Source: Actinomycetospora endophytica
Lineage (GTDB): Bacteria; Actinomycetota; Actinomycetes; Mycobacteriales; Pseudonocardiaceae
Reading direction: 5' to 3'
DNA: 64,000 nt
Assembly (NCBI RefSeq): GCF_021026375.1
Contig: NZ_JAJNDB010000004.1
Location: 372,001 to 436,000, forward strand
The notes under the pieces were generated by a model, which was not told the DNA's origin, ran no database searches, and saw only the letters and a list, made by a program, of their open reading frames with translations. Within the stretch, counting starts at the first letter, position 1, and every line of letters starts with the position of its first letter. The translations under genes were made by a program, and so were the position numbers. Positions 52,445 through 59,987 of this stretch are shown here, piece by piece.

Positions 52445-53726
52445 CGCTCCCTTCGGGGGTCGAAAGTGCGGGGTCGGTCCAGTGCCAGCCACCGGACATG
52501 CCGACTTTTTCGGCGACGAGTCCGAGCCGCTTCTTCGCGCGTTTGACCTGATCGCGGCTGTATCCGAGTTGTCCAGCGGCGCCAAAAGCGTCCTTTGCTG
52601 CCACTGTCCCGGCCCGGTCGGCGATCACCCCAGACAGCCACATCTCCACTTCCCGGCGTTCGTCGTATTCGTCATCGGAACGGTTCAGGAGATCAGCGGC
52701 GCGATGCGGTGACGCCTCGCCCCACACAACGCGGGCGGCGTCGGTGCCGGTGTCTCCGTCGAGTCGGTATTTCAGGCTGTCCGGTTCCGATCCTCCAATA
52801 TTGAGTTTTACGCACGCGAGGACGCGGCCGGTGTCGTCGTCGGGATCGGCGCCGACGACGTATCCGGCGCGTGCGGCGCCGACGATTCCGATAGAGCCGC
52901 CGCCCCGATACATCGGCGAGGACCCCGAACCGCCTTTGTTCAGGTGACGGAGGAGAAGAACCGTGGCGCCGGTATCGTCGGCGATTTCTGCGACTCCATG
53001 GAGAACGGAGCGGACGTCCTGGTCGCTATTTGCGTCCCGCCCAGCCGGTAGATAGGCCATGAGTACGTCGACGACGAGAAGTCGCGCGCCAGTGTCCTCG
53101 ATAGCGCTTCGAATGATTCCAGTATCGGCGAGAGTGACGGGTCGGGTGACGGTTCCGTGGTCGGCGCTCGTTTTTACGGCGGTGAGTGCGTGAATGCGGG
53201 ACGGGTCGGCGCCCGCTGCGTCCAGCCGGGGCCGCATCGTGTCGGCCAATCCGTCCTCTGCGCTGAGAATCAGCGTGTCGCCTTCCGGGCACTGTGCGCC
53301 GTCGGGCCAAGGCCGTCCCCTAGATAGGTGCGCGGCAATCGTGAGCGCGATGGTGGATTTCCCGAGTCCGGGGTCTCCGTCGAGAGTGACGAGTTTCCCG
53401 GCGGGAATGCGGCCGTTCCAGAGCCACGTGACCGGTTCGGCGATGACGCTGTCGAGTCGGACGATCAGCGGCAGCGGGCCTCTCGCGGTGACTTCTTCCC
53501 GCTCCGAAGGGAGCGCCGAAGGGAGCGAAGGGAGCGCGTTTTGCGGGCCTGCTCCCTTCGCTCCCTTCGGGCGGCCGGATCGTCCACTGGTCGCCTGTCG
53601 GGAGGCTGCCTCGGCCGGTTCGTCGGGGACCGTCTCGGCCTGCTCCGCGCGCCGCTGCGCGTACTGGCGGGTCAGCCGCTCGCTGACTTCCCGGCCGCGC
53701 TGCGTGTCGGGCCGCCGGGCCGTCAT
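52416..53726 (-). CDS. RepA/DnaB-like AAA ATPase (replicative helicase candidate of the element)
   Basis: 436 aa from the ATG at 53726, which overlaps the upstream stop (ATGA). Residues 1-90 are a basic, low-complexity region with PKGAKGAGPQNALPSLPSAL. A RecA-fold ATPase follows: Walker A GDPGLGKST (117-125), ILSAEDG, Walker B RLLVVD (215-220), LLLRHLNKGGSGSSPMYRGGGSIG. The C-terminus has a winged-helix-like stretch (QLGYSRDQVKRAKKRLGLVAEKVG) and ends in EGSAKGAKGADS. This layout matches RepA-type hexameric helicases of plasmids and satellites, so autonomous replication of the excised element is likely. Confidence 0.78.
   Translation of the reverse strand: MTARRPDTQRGREVSERLTRQYAQRRAEQAETVPDEPAEAASRQATSGRSGRPKGAKGAGPQNALPSLPSALPSEREEVTARGPLPLIVRLDSVIAEPVTWLWNGRIPAGKLVTLDGDPGLGKSTIALTIAAHLSRGRPWPDGAQCPEGDTLILSAEDGLADTMRPRLDAAGADPSRIHALTAVKTSADHGTVTRPVTLADTGIIRSAIEDTGARLLVVDVLMAYLPAGRDANSDQDVRSVLHGVAEIADDTGATVLLLRHLNKGGSGSSPMYRGGGSIGIVGAARAGYVVGADPDDDTGRVLACVKLNIGGSEPDSLKYRLDGDTGTDAARVVWGEASPHRAADLLNRSDDEYDERREVEMWLSGVIADRAGTVAAKDAFGAAGQLGYSRDQVKRAKKRLGLVAEKVGMSGGWHWTDPALSTPEGSAKGAKGADS
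53517..53569. repeat. 19-bp-arm inverted repeat inside the AAA gene
   Basis: CGAAGGGAGCGAAGGGAGC (53517-53535) and its exact complement (53551-53569) with a 15-nt loop. Both arms are in frame and encode the KGAKGA and LPSLP peptides. It has the same core as the hairpin at the 3' end of the gene. Confidence 0.65.
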
Positions 53727-54127
53727 GCGCGCCACCGCCGTAGTGCCCTCTGGCGGGCGGTCTCGCGGCCCGTGGCGCCATTCTGGGGTGAGGACACCGG
53801 CGAGGGTGTGCGCGGCCCGGAGGGGATCTCCCAGGGGCCGGGGGTGAACGGGACGGGGGCGCCGCTGTGGTCGCGCAGCACCGACGCGGCGTCGCGGTAT
53901 GTGAACCGGGGCCCTTCGGTGAGTCGCCACGACTGTCGGGGCGGGTCGAGAGGCTCACGGCGCCCGTCGGCGAGCGGAGAGCATCGCCACGACGCGGTCC
54001 GACGCGTCCGAAGCGGATTCGGGTTCCCGGTAATCTCGCGGTCGATCGGAGCGGCGTGGTGGCGGCATTCGGTCGGAGGGGCGACCCGAGTAGCGGCGGG
54101 CCGCCCCTCTGCATTTCTCGGGTTCAT
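53723..54127 (-). CDS. hypothetical protein in coupled operon (element)
   Basis: 134 aa. ATGA overlaps at both ends (start with the 71-aa gene, stop with the AAA gene) make it a real gene. Basic, Pro/Arg-rich; segment SWRLTEGPRFTYRDAASVLR then DHSGAPVPFTPGPWEIPSGP looks folded, the rest disordered. No family recognised; a replication accessory is possible. Confidence 0.6.
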   Translation of the reverse strand: MNPRNAEGRPAATRVAPPTECRHHAAPIDREITGNPNPLRTRRTASWRCSPLADGRREPLDPPRQSWRLTEGPRFTYRDAASVLRDHSGAPVPFTPGPWEIPSGPRTPSPVSSPQNGATGRETARQRALRRWRA

Positions 54128-54339
54128 TCGGGGTTCTCCAGTCGCGTCCGGACCCGGTCCATGACGCCGCGAATGACGCGGACTTGCTGCTCGGTCAAAG
54201 GCGGGGCGTTATCGAGCAGCTCACGAAATCGGGGATTCGCCCGCACCATCTCGACCCCTCGTCGGAGACGGTCCAATTCAGGGTCGACGGGCGTGGGCTG
54301 GTTTTCGTCGCCGACGGGATCGTGGTCGCCGCGACTCAC
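54124..54339 (-). CDS. small helical hypothetical protein in coupled operon (element)
   Basis: 71 aa from a GTG at 54339 overlapping the XRE stop (GTGA). Helical: PELDRLRRGVEMVRANPRFR then ELLDNAPPLTEQQVRVIRGV. No family recognised. Position between repressor and replication genes is typical of early operons. Confidence 0.6.
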   Translation of the reverse strand: MSRGDHDPVGDENQPTPVDPELDRLRRGVEMVRANPRFRELLDNAPPLTEQQVRVIRGVMDRVRTRLENPE

Positions 54340-54665
54340 CGGACGTGGCTCGTCGCGTCGTATGAACCGATGATTTCGCGGGCCGCGTCGTCCAACTCGT
54401 CGTCAGACATCGGACGCGAATGGCGCATCACTCCGGCGCCGTACTCGCGGAATCGGTCGACGAATTCCCGATCGAATTCGCTCGGGTGCACGGCGAGAGC
54501 GGCGGCCAGGTAGTAGATGAATCGGTCGGACGGAATCGAGATGCCGTTCTCCCATGACTTGACGGCGTGGGTGGTGCAGCCGATTCGCGCGGCCAATTCG
54601 GCGCGGGTGAAGTTTTGTCCGTCGCGCAGCCCGCGGACCCATTCCCCCGAAAAGCGTTTCTCCAT
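54336..54665 (-). CDS. XRE/Cro-CI-type repressor of the element
   Basis: 109 aa from the ATG at 54665, which has GGAG nine bases upstream; the in-frame TTG at 54686 lacks one. HTH_3 domain: VRGLRDGQNFTRAELAARIG, CTTHAVKSWENGISIPSDR, FIYYLAAALAVHPSEFD. First gene of the coupled operon with 71 aa, 134 aa and AAA genes. A CGGGAA-N5-TTCCCG palindrome 32 bp upstream is a likely autoregulatory operator. Confidence 0.8.
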   Translation of the reverse strand: MEKRFSGEWVRGLRDGQNFTRAELAARIGCTTHAVKSWENGISIPSDRFIYYLAAALAVHPSEFDREFVDRFREYGAGVMRHSRPMSDDELDDAAREIIGSYDATSHVR

Positions 54666-54696
54666 TGGTGTTATCTCCATCGGCAAATCGATATCG

Positions 54697-54713
54697 CGGG
54701 AATTGGCTTCCCG
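54697..54713. promoter_or_regulatory. operator-like palindrome before the XRE gene
   Basis: CGGGAA (54697-54702), TTGGC, TTCCCG (54708-54713). Same half-site style as the CGGAA/TTCCG repeats at 52212-52259, so one repressor may bind both. Confidence 0.5.
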
Positions 54714-54823
54714 GTGACCGATAGGAGATTACAAGAATGCCCGTCGAGTCACGCAGGCTCGAAATCGGCAGTGGCTGTGTACTTGAGAGGGTCCTAGGGC
54801 GCGATTCTGGTGCAACAAGGAAA

Positions 54824-54858
54824 CGGCCGGGGTGACACGTGAAGTGCCACCCCGGCCG
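54824..54858 (-). terminator. intrinsic terminator of the integrase gene
   Basis: Arms 54824-54838 (CGGCCGGGGTGACAC) and 54844-54858 (GTGCCACCCCGGCCG), one mismatch, loop GTGAA. On the minus strand it is followed by TTTCCTTGTTGC, a T-rich tail. Confidence 0.8.
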
Positions 54859-54904
54859 TGATGTCTCGTCGGCGAGCGGAGAGCGGTATCCGGCGAGCGG
54901 TAGC

Positions 54905-56425
54905 TCAGTCCTCGGCGGTCCGCCACTCCACACGCACTCGGTCCGCCGGGTCCGCCCCGCCGGGCCGTCCCTGTCCAGGGCCCACTGGCAGGATCGTCAC
55001 TCTCGCCGCCGCGTCCAATACGGTGCGCCGTTCCGTCGTGTCGGCGCCCGCCCACCACACCTCGAATCCGGGTCCCGCGTTTTCGGTGAGAAGCGTCGGA
55101 AGGTGTCGGGGGCGGGCCGCTGCCTGCGCGTCGGCCATTCGCTTCTCCCAGCCTTCGCGGAATGCCGCGAAGTCAGCGAACGTGACTGCGCCCGCACTGG
55201 CACCGGCCCGCCATTGCGCTAGCTCCGCGTCGAGATCGGCCACCTTCGCAGCCGCATCCGTTTGAGCGTCGGTGCGGTCGTTGCGCGAAAGACGAATGAC
55301 TGCGTCCGGCGACGACAGCCGCGCGATAAGCAGGCTTTCGACAATGGTGTCCGCCTGCTCCTGACCGATGCTCGCCTTATGGCACGCCCGGCACGAATAG
55401 CGCGGCGAACGGTCGGGGCGCGGAGTCGATTTCATCCGGCCGTCGCAACCGTCACGGCCGCACCGGTAAATGCCCGATCCCAGGTGAGCTGTCCGGGTGC
55501 CGTTGCGGTGCTTATCGCGCTCGGGGTCGCCGTATAGCGCGACGATCCGGTCGTGGTCCTCGGCGGAAATGATCGGGTCCCAGGTTGCCCGGACATCGGT
55601 GGCCTCGCCGCGAAACAGGCGCAGCCCGGCGATGGCGGGATTCCTCGCGGCACGCGACACCCCGACGCCGTTCCATTGCGCGCCTTTAGCGGTCGGCACC
55701 CCGCGTCGGTTCAAGTCATCGGCGATTGCCTTCGCGGCGTCACCGGCGAGCAGTCGGGCGACGATCTCGCGGACGATCGGCGCCGTTTCCGGGTCTTCCA
55801 CCCGGTCCACCGTGCGGCCCCGGTCATCGCGCACAATCCGATACCCGTAGGGCACTGCGCCGTGAGGGGCGCCCTGATTCGCGCGGGAACTCACCGAACG
55901 CTGCACCTTCTCGGAAATGTCGGCGGAGAGTTTCGCGGCGAGCAGGCCGTCGAGGCCGATATAGAACGAGCCGTCCGCAGTGGCGGGGTCCCGCAATTGA
56001 CCGCCATAACCGATCTTCACTCCCTGCGCGGTACAGGCTGCCTTCAGAGCGGCGGTGACCTTATCGTCGCGACCGGCGCGCGAGTAGTCCCAAACGAGCA
56101 GGGCACGGACCCCGCCGCGCTCGATATGCGCAGTGGCTTCCTTCCACCCCGGGCGTTCCTTGCCCTTCGCGTACTTGGACGCGCTGATCCCGTCGTCGCG
56201 GCATTCGGCGACGACGGGCCACCCCTCTCGGTCTGCCCACGCGCGCAGATCACGGAGCTGGTCGTCAACGCTCTTGGACTGCTCGCCGCTGCGCTCCGAC
56301 GACACCCGGCCGTAGATGACGACCGGGTGCCGTGGCGGGGTGGCGCTGCCCCGTCCTCGCGGGGCCGGGACGGCCGTGGACAGGGCGGTGGTGGGGTGGG
56401 TGGTGGCCTCGCGGGTGATCGTCAC
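54905..56425 (-). CDS. large serine recombinase (integrase)
   Basis: 506 aa from a GTG at 56425. Resolvase-type catalytic domain at residues ~34-180 with the nucleophile Ser42 in IYGRVSSERSGEQSKSVDDQ and the later arginines of DYSRAGRDD. A recombinase domain follows (GAPHGAVPYGYRIVRDDRGR), then a zinc ribbon (CGRDGCDG...YSCRACHK), a coiled coil (AQTDAAAKVADLDAELAQW) and a C-terminal segment. This is the domain order of phage large serine integrases such as phiC31/Bxb1, which join simple attP and attB sites. It starts 4 bp from the attP half-site at the right end of the element. Confidence 0.92.
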   Translation of the reverse strand: MTITREATTHPTTALSTAVPAPRGRGSATPPRHPVVIYGRVSSERSGEQSKSVDDQLRDLRAWADREGWPVVAECRDDGISASKYAKGKERPGWKEATAHIERGGVRALLVWDYSRAGRDDKVTAALKAACTAQGVKIGYGGQLRDPATADGSFYIGLDGLLAAKLSADISEKVQRSVSSRANQGAPHGAVPYGYRIVRDDRGRTVDRVEDPETAPIVREIVARLLAGDAAKAIADDLNRRGVPTAKGAQWNGVGVSRAARNPAIAGLRLFRGEATDVRATWDPIISAEDHDRIVALYGDPERDKHRNGTRTAHLGSGIYRCGRDGCDGRMKSTPRPDRSPRYSCRACHKASIGQEQADTIVESLLIARLSSPDAVIRLSRNDRTDAQTDAAAKVADLDAELAQWRAGASAGAVTFADFAAFREGWEKRMADAQAAARPRHLPTLLTENAGPGFEVWWAGADTTERRTVLDAAARVTILPVGPGQGRPGGADPADRVRVEWRTAED

Positions 56426-56428
56426 CCC

Positions 56429-56473
56429 GTGAGTCTAGAGAGAGCAGATGCCATAGCCACCGAAAGTGCTCAC
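56429..56473. other. attR of the integrated element
   Basis: Element half-site 56429-56452 (GTGAGTCTAG... to GATGCC), AT at 56453-56454, chromosomal half-site from AG to GTGCTCAC at 56473. Confidence 0.75.
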
Positions 56474-56491
56474 GAGCGCGGAGCGCACCTA
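56453..56491. repeat. palindromic element E, right half
   Basis: Loop bases ATAG, arm CCACCGAAAGTGCTCAC (56457-56473), flank GAGCGCGGAGCGCACCTA. The last triplet is the minus-strand TAG stop (56491-56489) of the monooxygenase gene. Confidence 0.85.
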
Positions 56492-57733
56492 TCGGGCGGA
56501 ACCGGTGACCGCGAACGGCACCGACGATGCGGGGGCGCTCGCCGCCCGGGCCGCCTCGGATCCCGCGGCCGGGGTCCACAGTCCGCGCCGCCCGAGCTCG
56601 GCCAGCGGGCCCTCGCCGACCCAGTAGGCCTCCTCGAGGTGCGGGTGGCCGGACAGCACGAACTCGGAGATGCCGAGGGCGTGGTACTCCGCGATGCGGT
56701 CGGCGACCTCGGCGTGGCTCCCGACGAGCGCCGTGCCCGCCCCGCCGCGCACCAGCCCGACGCCCGCCCAGAGGTTGGGGGAGACCTCGAGATCGGCGGC
56801 GGTCTTCGTGCCGCCGGAGTGCAGCGAGCGCATCCGCTGCTGCCCGACCGACTCGCTCTTCGACAGCCCGGCCTGCACCTGCTCGATCATCTCGCTCGGG
56901 ACGCCGCGCAGCAGCTCCTCGGCCTGGGCCCAGGCGGCGTCGGCGGTGTCGCGGGTGATCACGTGCAGCCGGATGCCGAAGCGGACCTCGCGGCCCCGGG
57001 CCGTGGCCAGCTTCTGGATCCACTCGATCTTCTCCGCGACCTGCGCCGGCGGCTCGCCCCAGGTGAGGTAGACGTCGACGTGCTTGGACGCCACGTCGCC
57101 CGCGGCCGGGGAGGACCCGCCGAAGTAGATCGGCGGCACCGGGTCCGGCACCCGCTGCAGCTGTGCGCCCTCGACGTGGACCTGCTCGCCGTCGAGCGTG
57201 ACCTGCTCGCCCGCCCACAGCCGACGGACGACGTCGAGGAACTCCCCGGTGCGGGTGTAGCGCTGGTCCTTGTCGAGGAAGTCGCCGTAGGCGCGCTGCT
57301 CGGTGGGCTCGCCGCCGGTGACGACGTTGACGAGCAGCCGTCCGCCGGAGTGCCGCTGGAACGTGGCGCCCATCTGCGCGGCCAGGGTGGGGGAGACCCC
57401 GCCGGGGCGGAACGCGACGAGGAACTTCAGCCGTTCGCTCTCGGCGGCCAGCATCGCCGTCGTCAACCAGGCGTCCTCGCACCAGGCGCCGGTCGGCGTG
57501 AGGGCGCCCTCGAACCCGACCGTCTCGGCGGCCCGGGCGATCTGGGCGAGGTAGCCGATCGAGGCCTCGCGCGGGGTCCCGGCGGCCCGGGCGTCCATGC
57601 CGTGCCCGCCGCCGACGAGTCCGCGGGAGTCGCCGTAGGTGGGCAGGAACCAGTGTGCGGTGAGCGGCGGGGTGCCACCGCCTCCCGGAGTTCCGGTCGC
57701 GTCGTGGGCAGGCGTGATCGTGGGCGTGGCCAT
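56489..57733 (-). CDS. ssuD: FMN-dependent alkanesulfonate monooxygenase-like protein
   Basis: 414 aa, bacterial luciferase-like TIM barrel. SsuD-style blocks: HWFLPTYGDSR, GFEGALTPTGAWCEDAWL, FLVAFRPGGVSPTLAAQMGATF, GRLLVNVVTGG and FVLSGHPHLEEAY near the end. It uses FMNH2 and O2 to release sulfite from organosulfonates under sulfur limitation. A Cys-containing leader peptide gene lies 40 bp upstream on the same strand, supporting sulfur-responsive control. No ssuABC or FMN reductase gene is adjacent. Confidence 0.82.
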   Translation of the reverse strand: MATPTITPAHDATGTPGGGGTPPLTAHWFLPTYGDSRGLVGGGHGMDARAAGTPREASIGYLAQIARAAETVGFEGALTPTGAWCEDAWLTTAMLAAESERLKFLVAFRPGGVSPTLAAQMGATFQRHSGGRLLVNVVTGGEPTEQRAYGDFLDKDQRYTRTGEFLDVVRRLWAGEQVTLDGEQVHVEGAQLQRVPDPVPPIYFGGSSPAAGDVASKHVDVYLTWGEPPAQVAEKIEWIQKLATARGREVRFGIRLHVITRDTADAAWAQAEELLRGVPSEMIEQVQAGLSKSESVGQQRMRSLHSGGTKTAADLEVSPNLWAGVGLVRGGAGTALVGSHAEVADRIAEYHALGISEFVLSGHPHLEEAYWVGEGPLAELGRRGLWTPAAGSEAARAASAPASSVPFAVTGSAR

Positions 57734-57772
57734 GGTGGCGGGGTCCTTCGGACGGCGTCGGGCAGGGACGGG

Positions 57773-57859
57773 TCAGGGCCGACAGCCGATCGAGGTGACG
57801 CGCAGCAGGTCGACGTGGCGGCGGCGCGTGAGCAGGCGGCCGACGTCGACGGGGGTCAT
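57773..57859 (-). CDS. cysteine-type leader peptide upstream of ssuD-like gene
   Basis: 28 aa: MTPVDVGRLLTRRR then HVDLLRVTSIGCRP, stop TGA. ATG at 57859 with GGAGG nine bases upstream. The R-R-H-V-D-L-L-R-x-x-S-x-x-C core is the actinobacterial leader peptide linked in mycobacteria to cysteine-dependent attenuation of sulfur-acquisition genes. Ribosome stalling at the Cys near the end would let the downstream monooxygenase be expressed when cysteine is scarce. Confidence 0.82.
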   Translation of the reverse strand: MTPVDVGRLLTRRRHVDLLRVTSIGCRP

Positions 57860-58091
57860 CGTGCCGATCCTCCGTCGCCCCGGCGCGATCGACAACCGGG
57901 CGGGAGCCGGGTCACGTCGCGCTGCCGGGGCCTATCTGGTCTGGACAAGCCCGCCGGAGTCTTTTATCCGCGCTCGCCATCGGCGGAGAAAGTGATCCAG
58001 GGCACTGTGACGTGGGCAACGCGGAGGCAGCGGGGGCGGCGCGACGACGGGCCCGTGCTCCGCGCACCGGGAACGTTCGAGGAGGAACTCC
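57860..58091. promoter_or_regulatory. divergent promoter region, ssuD-like / PEP-swivel operon
   Basis: 232 bp without a supported ORF. It must hold promoters for the leader peptide (left) and the 58092 operon (right; GAGGAGGAACTCC precedes its ATG). No clear palindromic operator seen. Confidence 0.4.
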
Positions 58092-58508
58092 ATGGCCGAC
58101 GTCCTCGCCGAGGGCTACAACGTCTTCGACACGAAGAAGTCCCCGTCGGGGACCGTGAAGTACCTGGCCTCGCCGGCCGACGTGATCGGGCTGATCCAGT
58201 CGGGCAAGCTCGGCGAGCACATCCTGCTGGTCCGCGGCGGGACGACGACCTTCCTCGCGCCGGCGCTCTCGATGGGCGCGATCGGCGTGATCACGATGTC
58301 CGGGGCGCCGGAATCCCACCTCGGCATCCTCTCCCGCGAGTTCCAGACGCCGTGCGTGATGACCGCGCACCTGACCGGCAGCGACTCCCGCTACGTCGTC
58401 GGCTCCACCGACGAGTCGCACTTCGAGGAGATCGCGCGCGAGCTCGACGGCAAGAAGGTCCGCCTGGACTGCACCGACGACGAGGTCGGCCGTGTGGTCG
58501 CGCTCTGA
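58092..58508 (+). CDS. stand-alone PEP-utilising enzyme swivel (phosphohistidine) domain protein
   Basis: 138 aa, only the mobile domain. The block FLAPALSMGAIGVITMSGAPESHLGILSREFQTPCVMT (read in parts) corresponds to the GG-x-x-SHAAI-x-ARE motif, with the phosphoacceptor His kept in PESHLGILSRE. Isolated swivel domains occur in multi-subunit phosphotransfer enzymes such as phenylphosphate synthase. It should be phosphorylated by an ATP-grasp partner, here perhaps the PPDK-like protein encoded at 60684. First gene of a four-gene operon. Confidence 0.78.
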   Translation: MADVLAEGYNVFDTKKSPSGTVKYLASPADVIGLIQSGKLGEHILLVRGGTTTFLAPALSMGAIGVITMSGAPESHLGILSREFQTPCVMTAHLTGSDSRYVVGSTDESHFEEIARELDGKKVRLDCTDDEVGRVVAL

Positions 58509-58553
58509 CGAGACCCGACAGCCGACCACCCCGAGCCAGGAGGAACGCACAGC

Positions 58554-59987
58554 ATGACGACCACCGAGGGCAAGCGCGCGAATTTCCGGCAGCGCTACGA
58601 GCAGTCCGACGACGGCCTGCGGTTCCAGGACCTCACCTACACCGGCAACTTCATCGGCATGGACCCCGTCACCGACGGAATCCTCGGCGACAAGATGATG
58701 AAGTCGCGCGCCAAGAGCGGGGTGCTGGAGCGGGTCACGAAGGAGGACGTCCTCCGCGACCACTTCACGATCGACGAGCTGAACGACCTCAACAACTATC
58801 TCGCCTGGAACATCTGGGACGTGCTCGTCATGCGGGCCACCGAGGGCGTCTCGGGCATGATCCCCCGCCAGGAGTACGAGATCCTGGCGTTCATGCACGA
58901 GTTCTACCGGTGGCCGGAGCTCATGGCGATGACCACCGAGGCCGTCGGCGGCGCCCAGGGGATCATGGACATCGGCGCGTCGGCCCGCCGCGAGATCGGC
59001 ACCAAGGTCAACGCGGTGCACGACTGGTGCATCGGCGCGGTCGGCTTCGGCATGGGCCGGTGCGGCCTGCTCGCCCTCGAGGTGATCAAGCCCGACGAGT
59101 ACGTCGAGGAGTCCAACGAGATCCTCAAGTTCATGCAGCGCGTGCTGTGGGGCAAGCGCCAGGACGGCTACATCCTCAACTCCCAGGACCGCTACCGCTG
59201 CCGCATCCACGACCAGGACTTCCTCGACTCGATCGTCAACCAGGTCGAGCCGCTGGAGCCGGACAGCCCGCAGCACGGCGCGTTCACGCAGTTCAACGCG
59301 GCCGCCGAGCTCCTCGCGTTCCTCGACCACTACGACTGCCGGCTCGGCCTCGGCGACACCGGCCCCTACGAGCTGCCCGACGGCAAGCTGCTGATCCTGC
59401 GGGACCTCTTCGTCAACGAGGAGGTCTTCCACTGGAGCGACGTCTGCGAGGACGCCAAGCTGCCGCACGTCTACACGCTCGCGCTCACCCTCGACCCGGA
59501 ACTCATGAGCCTGGAGGAGATTCGGGTCAACGACATCTCCACGACGTTCACCCGGCCGAAGAACTACCTGCAGGCCGTCGTCGGCGGGGCGGTGTTCGCG
59601 CGCGAGAAGTGGGACACGCCGATGGGCGAGGTCTACAACATCCCGATCAAGGACCTGGGTGACCACCTCGGGCGGGTGCAGCAGGCGACGCTGAAGCTGT
59701 ACACGAAGACGTCGAAGATGTGCCGCCGCGACCTCATCTGGAACGGCCAGTACGTCTACTACATCGACATGATCCTTCCGCACATGCGCAAGGCCGGGAC
59801 GTACGAGAAGGCGTGCCGGGACTACGACCTGTGGGAGATCGACCAGCGGGTCGCGAACTACTACTACGACATCACCAAGCGGGGATTCGCCCAGGAGACG
59901 GTGCCGTCGAAGATCTTCTCGGGTGCGGGCTACCTGCCCTTCCCGGACGGGATCAGCGCGACCCGCTCGAAGTACCGCTGGCTGTAG
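58554..59987 (+). CDS. 477-aa protein of unknown family in PEP-swivel operon
   Basis: 477 aa, soluble, high in Asp/Tyr/Trp, very well-formed codon usage and an AGGAGG site seven bases before the ATG. Blocks such as NNYLAWNIWDVLVMRATEGV, HDWCIGAVGFGMGRCGLLAL, FNAAAELLAFLDHYDCRLGL and YYIDMILPHMRKAGTYEKAC look enzymatic, with several Cys and His, but match no family I recognise. Position between swivel-domain and PPDK-like genes suggests it binds the small-molecule substrate that is phosphorylated. Its TAG stop begins palindromic element D. Confidence 0.7.
   Translation: MTTTEGKRANFRQRYEQSDDGLRFQDLTYTGNFIGMDPVTDGILGDKMMKSRAKSGVLERVTKEDVLRDHFTIDELNDLNNYLAWNIWDVLVMRATEGVSGMIPRQEYEILAFMHEFYRWPELMAMTTEAVGGAQGIMDIGASARREIGTKVNAVHDWCIGAVGFGMGRCGLLALEVIKPDEYVEESNEILKFMQRVLWGKRQDGYILNSQDRYRCRIHDQDFLDSIVNQVEPLEPDSPQHGAFTQFNAAAELLAFLDHYDCRLGLGDTGPYELPDGKLLILRDLFVNEEVFHWSDVCEDAKLPHVYTLALTLDPELMSLEEIRVNDISTTFTRPKNYLQAVVGGAVFAREKWDTPMGEVYNIPIKDLGDHLGRVQQATLKLYTKTSKMCRRDLIWNGQYVYYIDMILPHMRKAGTYEKACRDYDLWEIDQRVANYYYDITKRGFAQETVPSKIFSGAGYLPFPDGISATRSKYRWL

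Larger units (their letters stand above)
47088..56454. mobile_element. 9.4-kb integrated phage-satellite-like element with serine integrase and lone capsid gene
   Basis: Bounded by the split halves of one palindrome. Contents from left: accessory genes (47228-49842), a 630-bp region of hairpins, an HK97-type capsid gene, small ORFs, then a coupled operon XRE-71 aa-134 aa-AAA ATPase, and the integrase at the right end. GC is lower than the flanks; for example 49141-49200 has 27 G+C of 60 by hand count. No terminase, portal, protease, tail or lysis gene is seen, so autonomous virion formation is unlikely. A satellite that exploits a helper phage is the best reading; a decayed prophage is the alternative. 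Confidence 0.8.

Noticed and set aside
55553-59662. 1369-aa plus-strand ORF
   Set aside because: It crosses the integrase, the element boundary and the SsuD gene in a non-coding frame, and has no domain.
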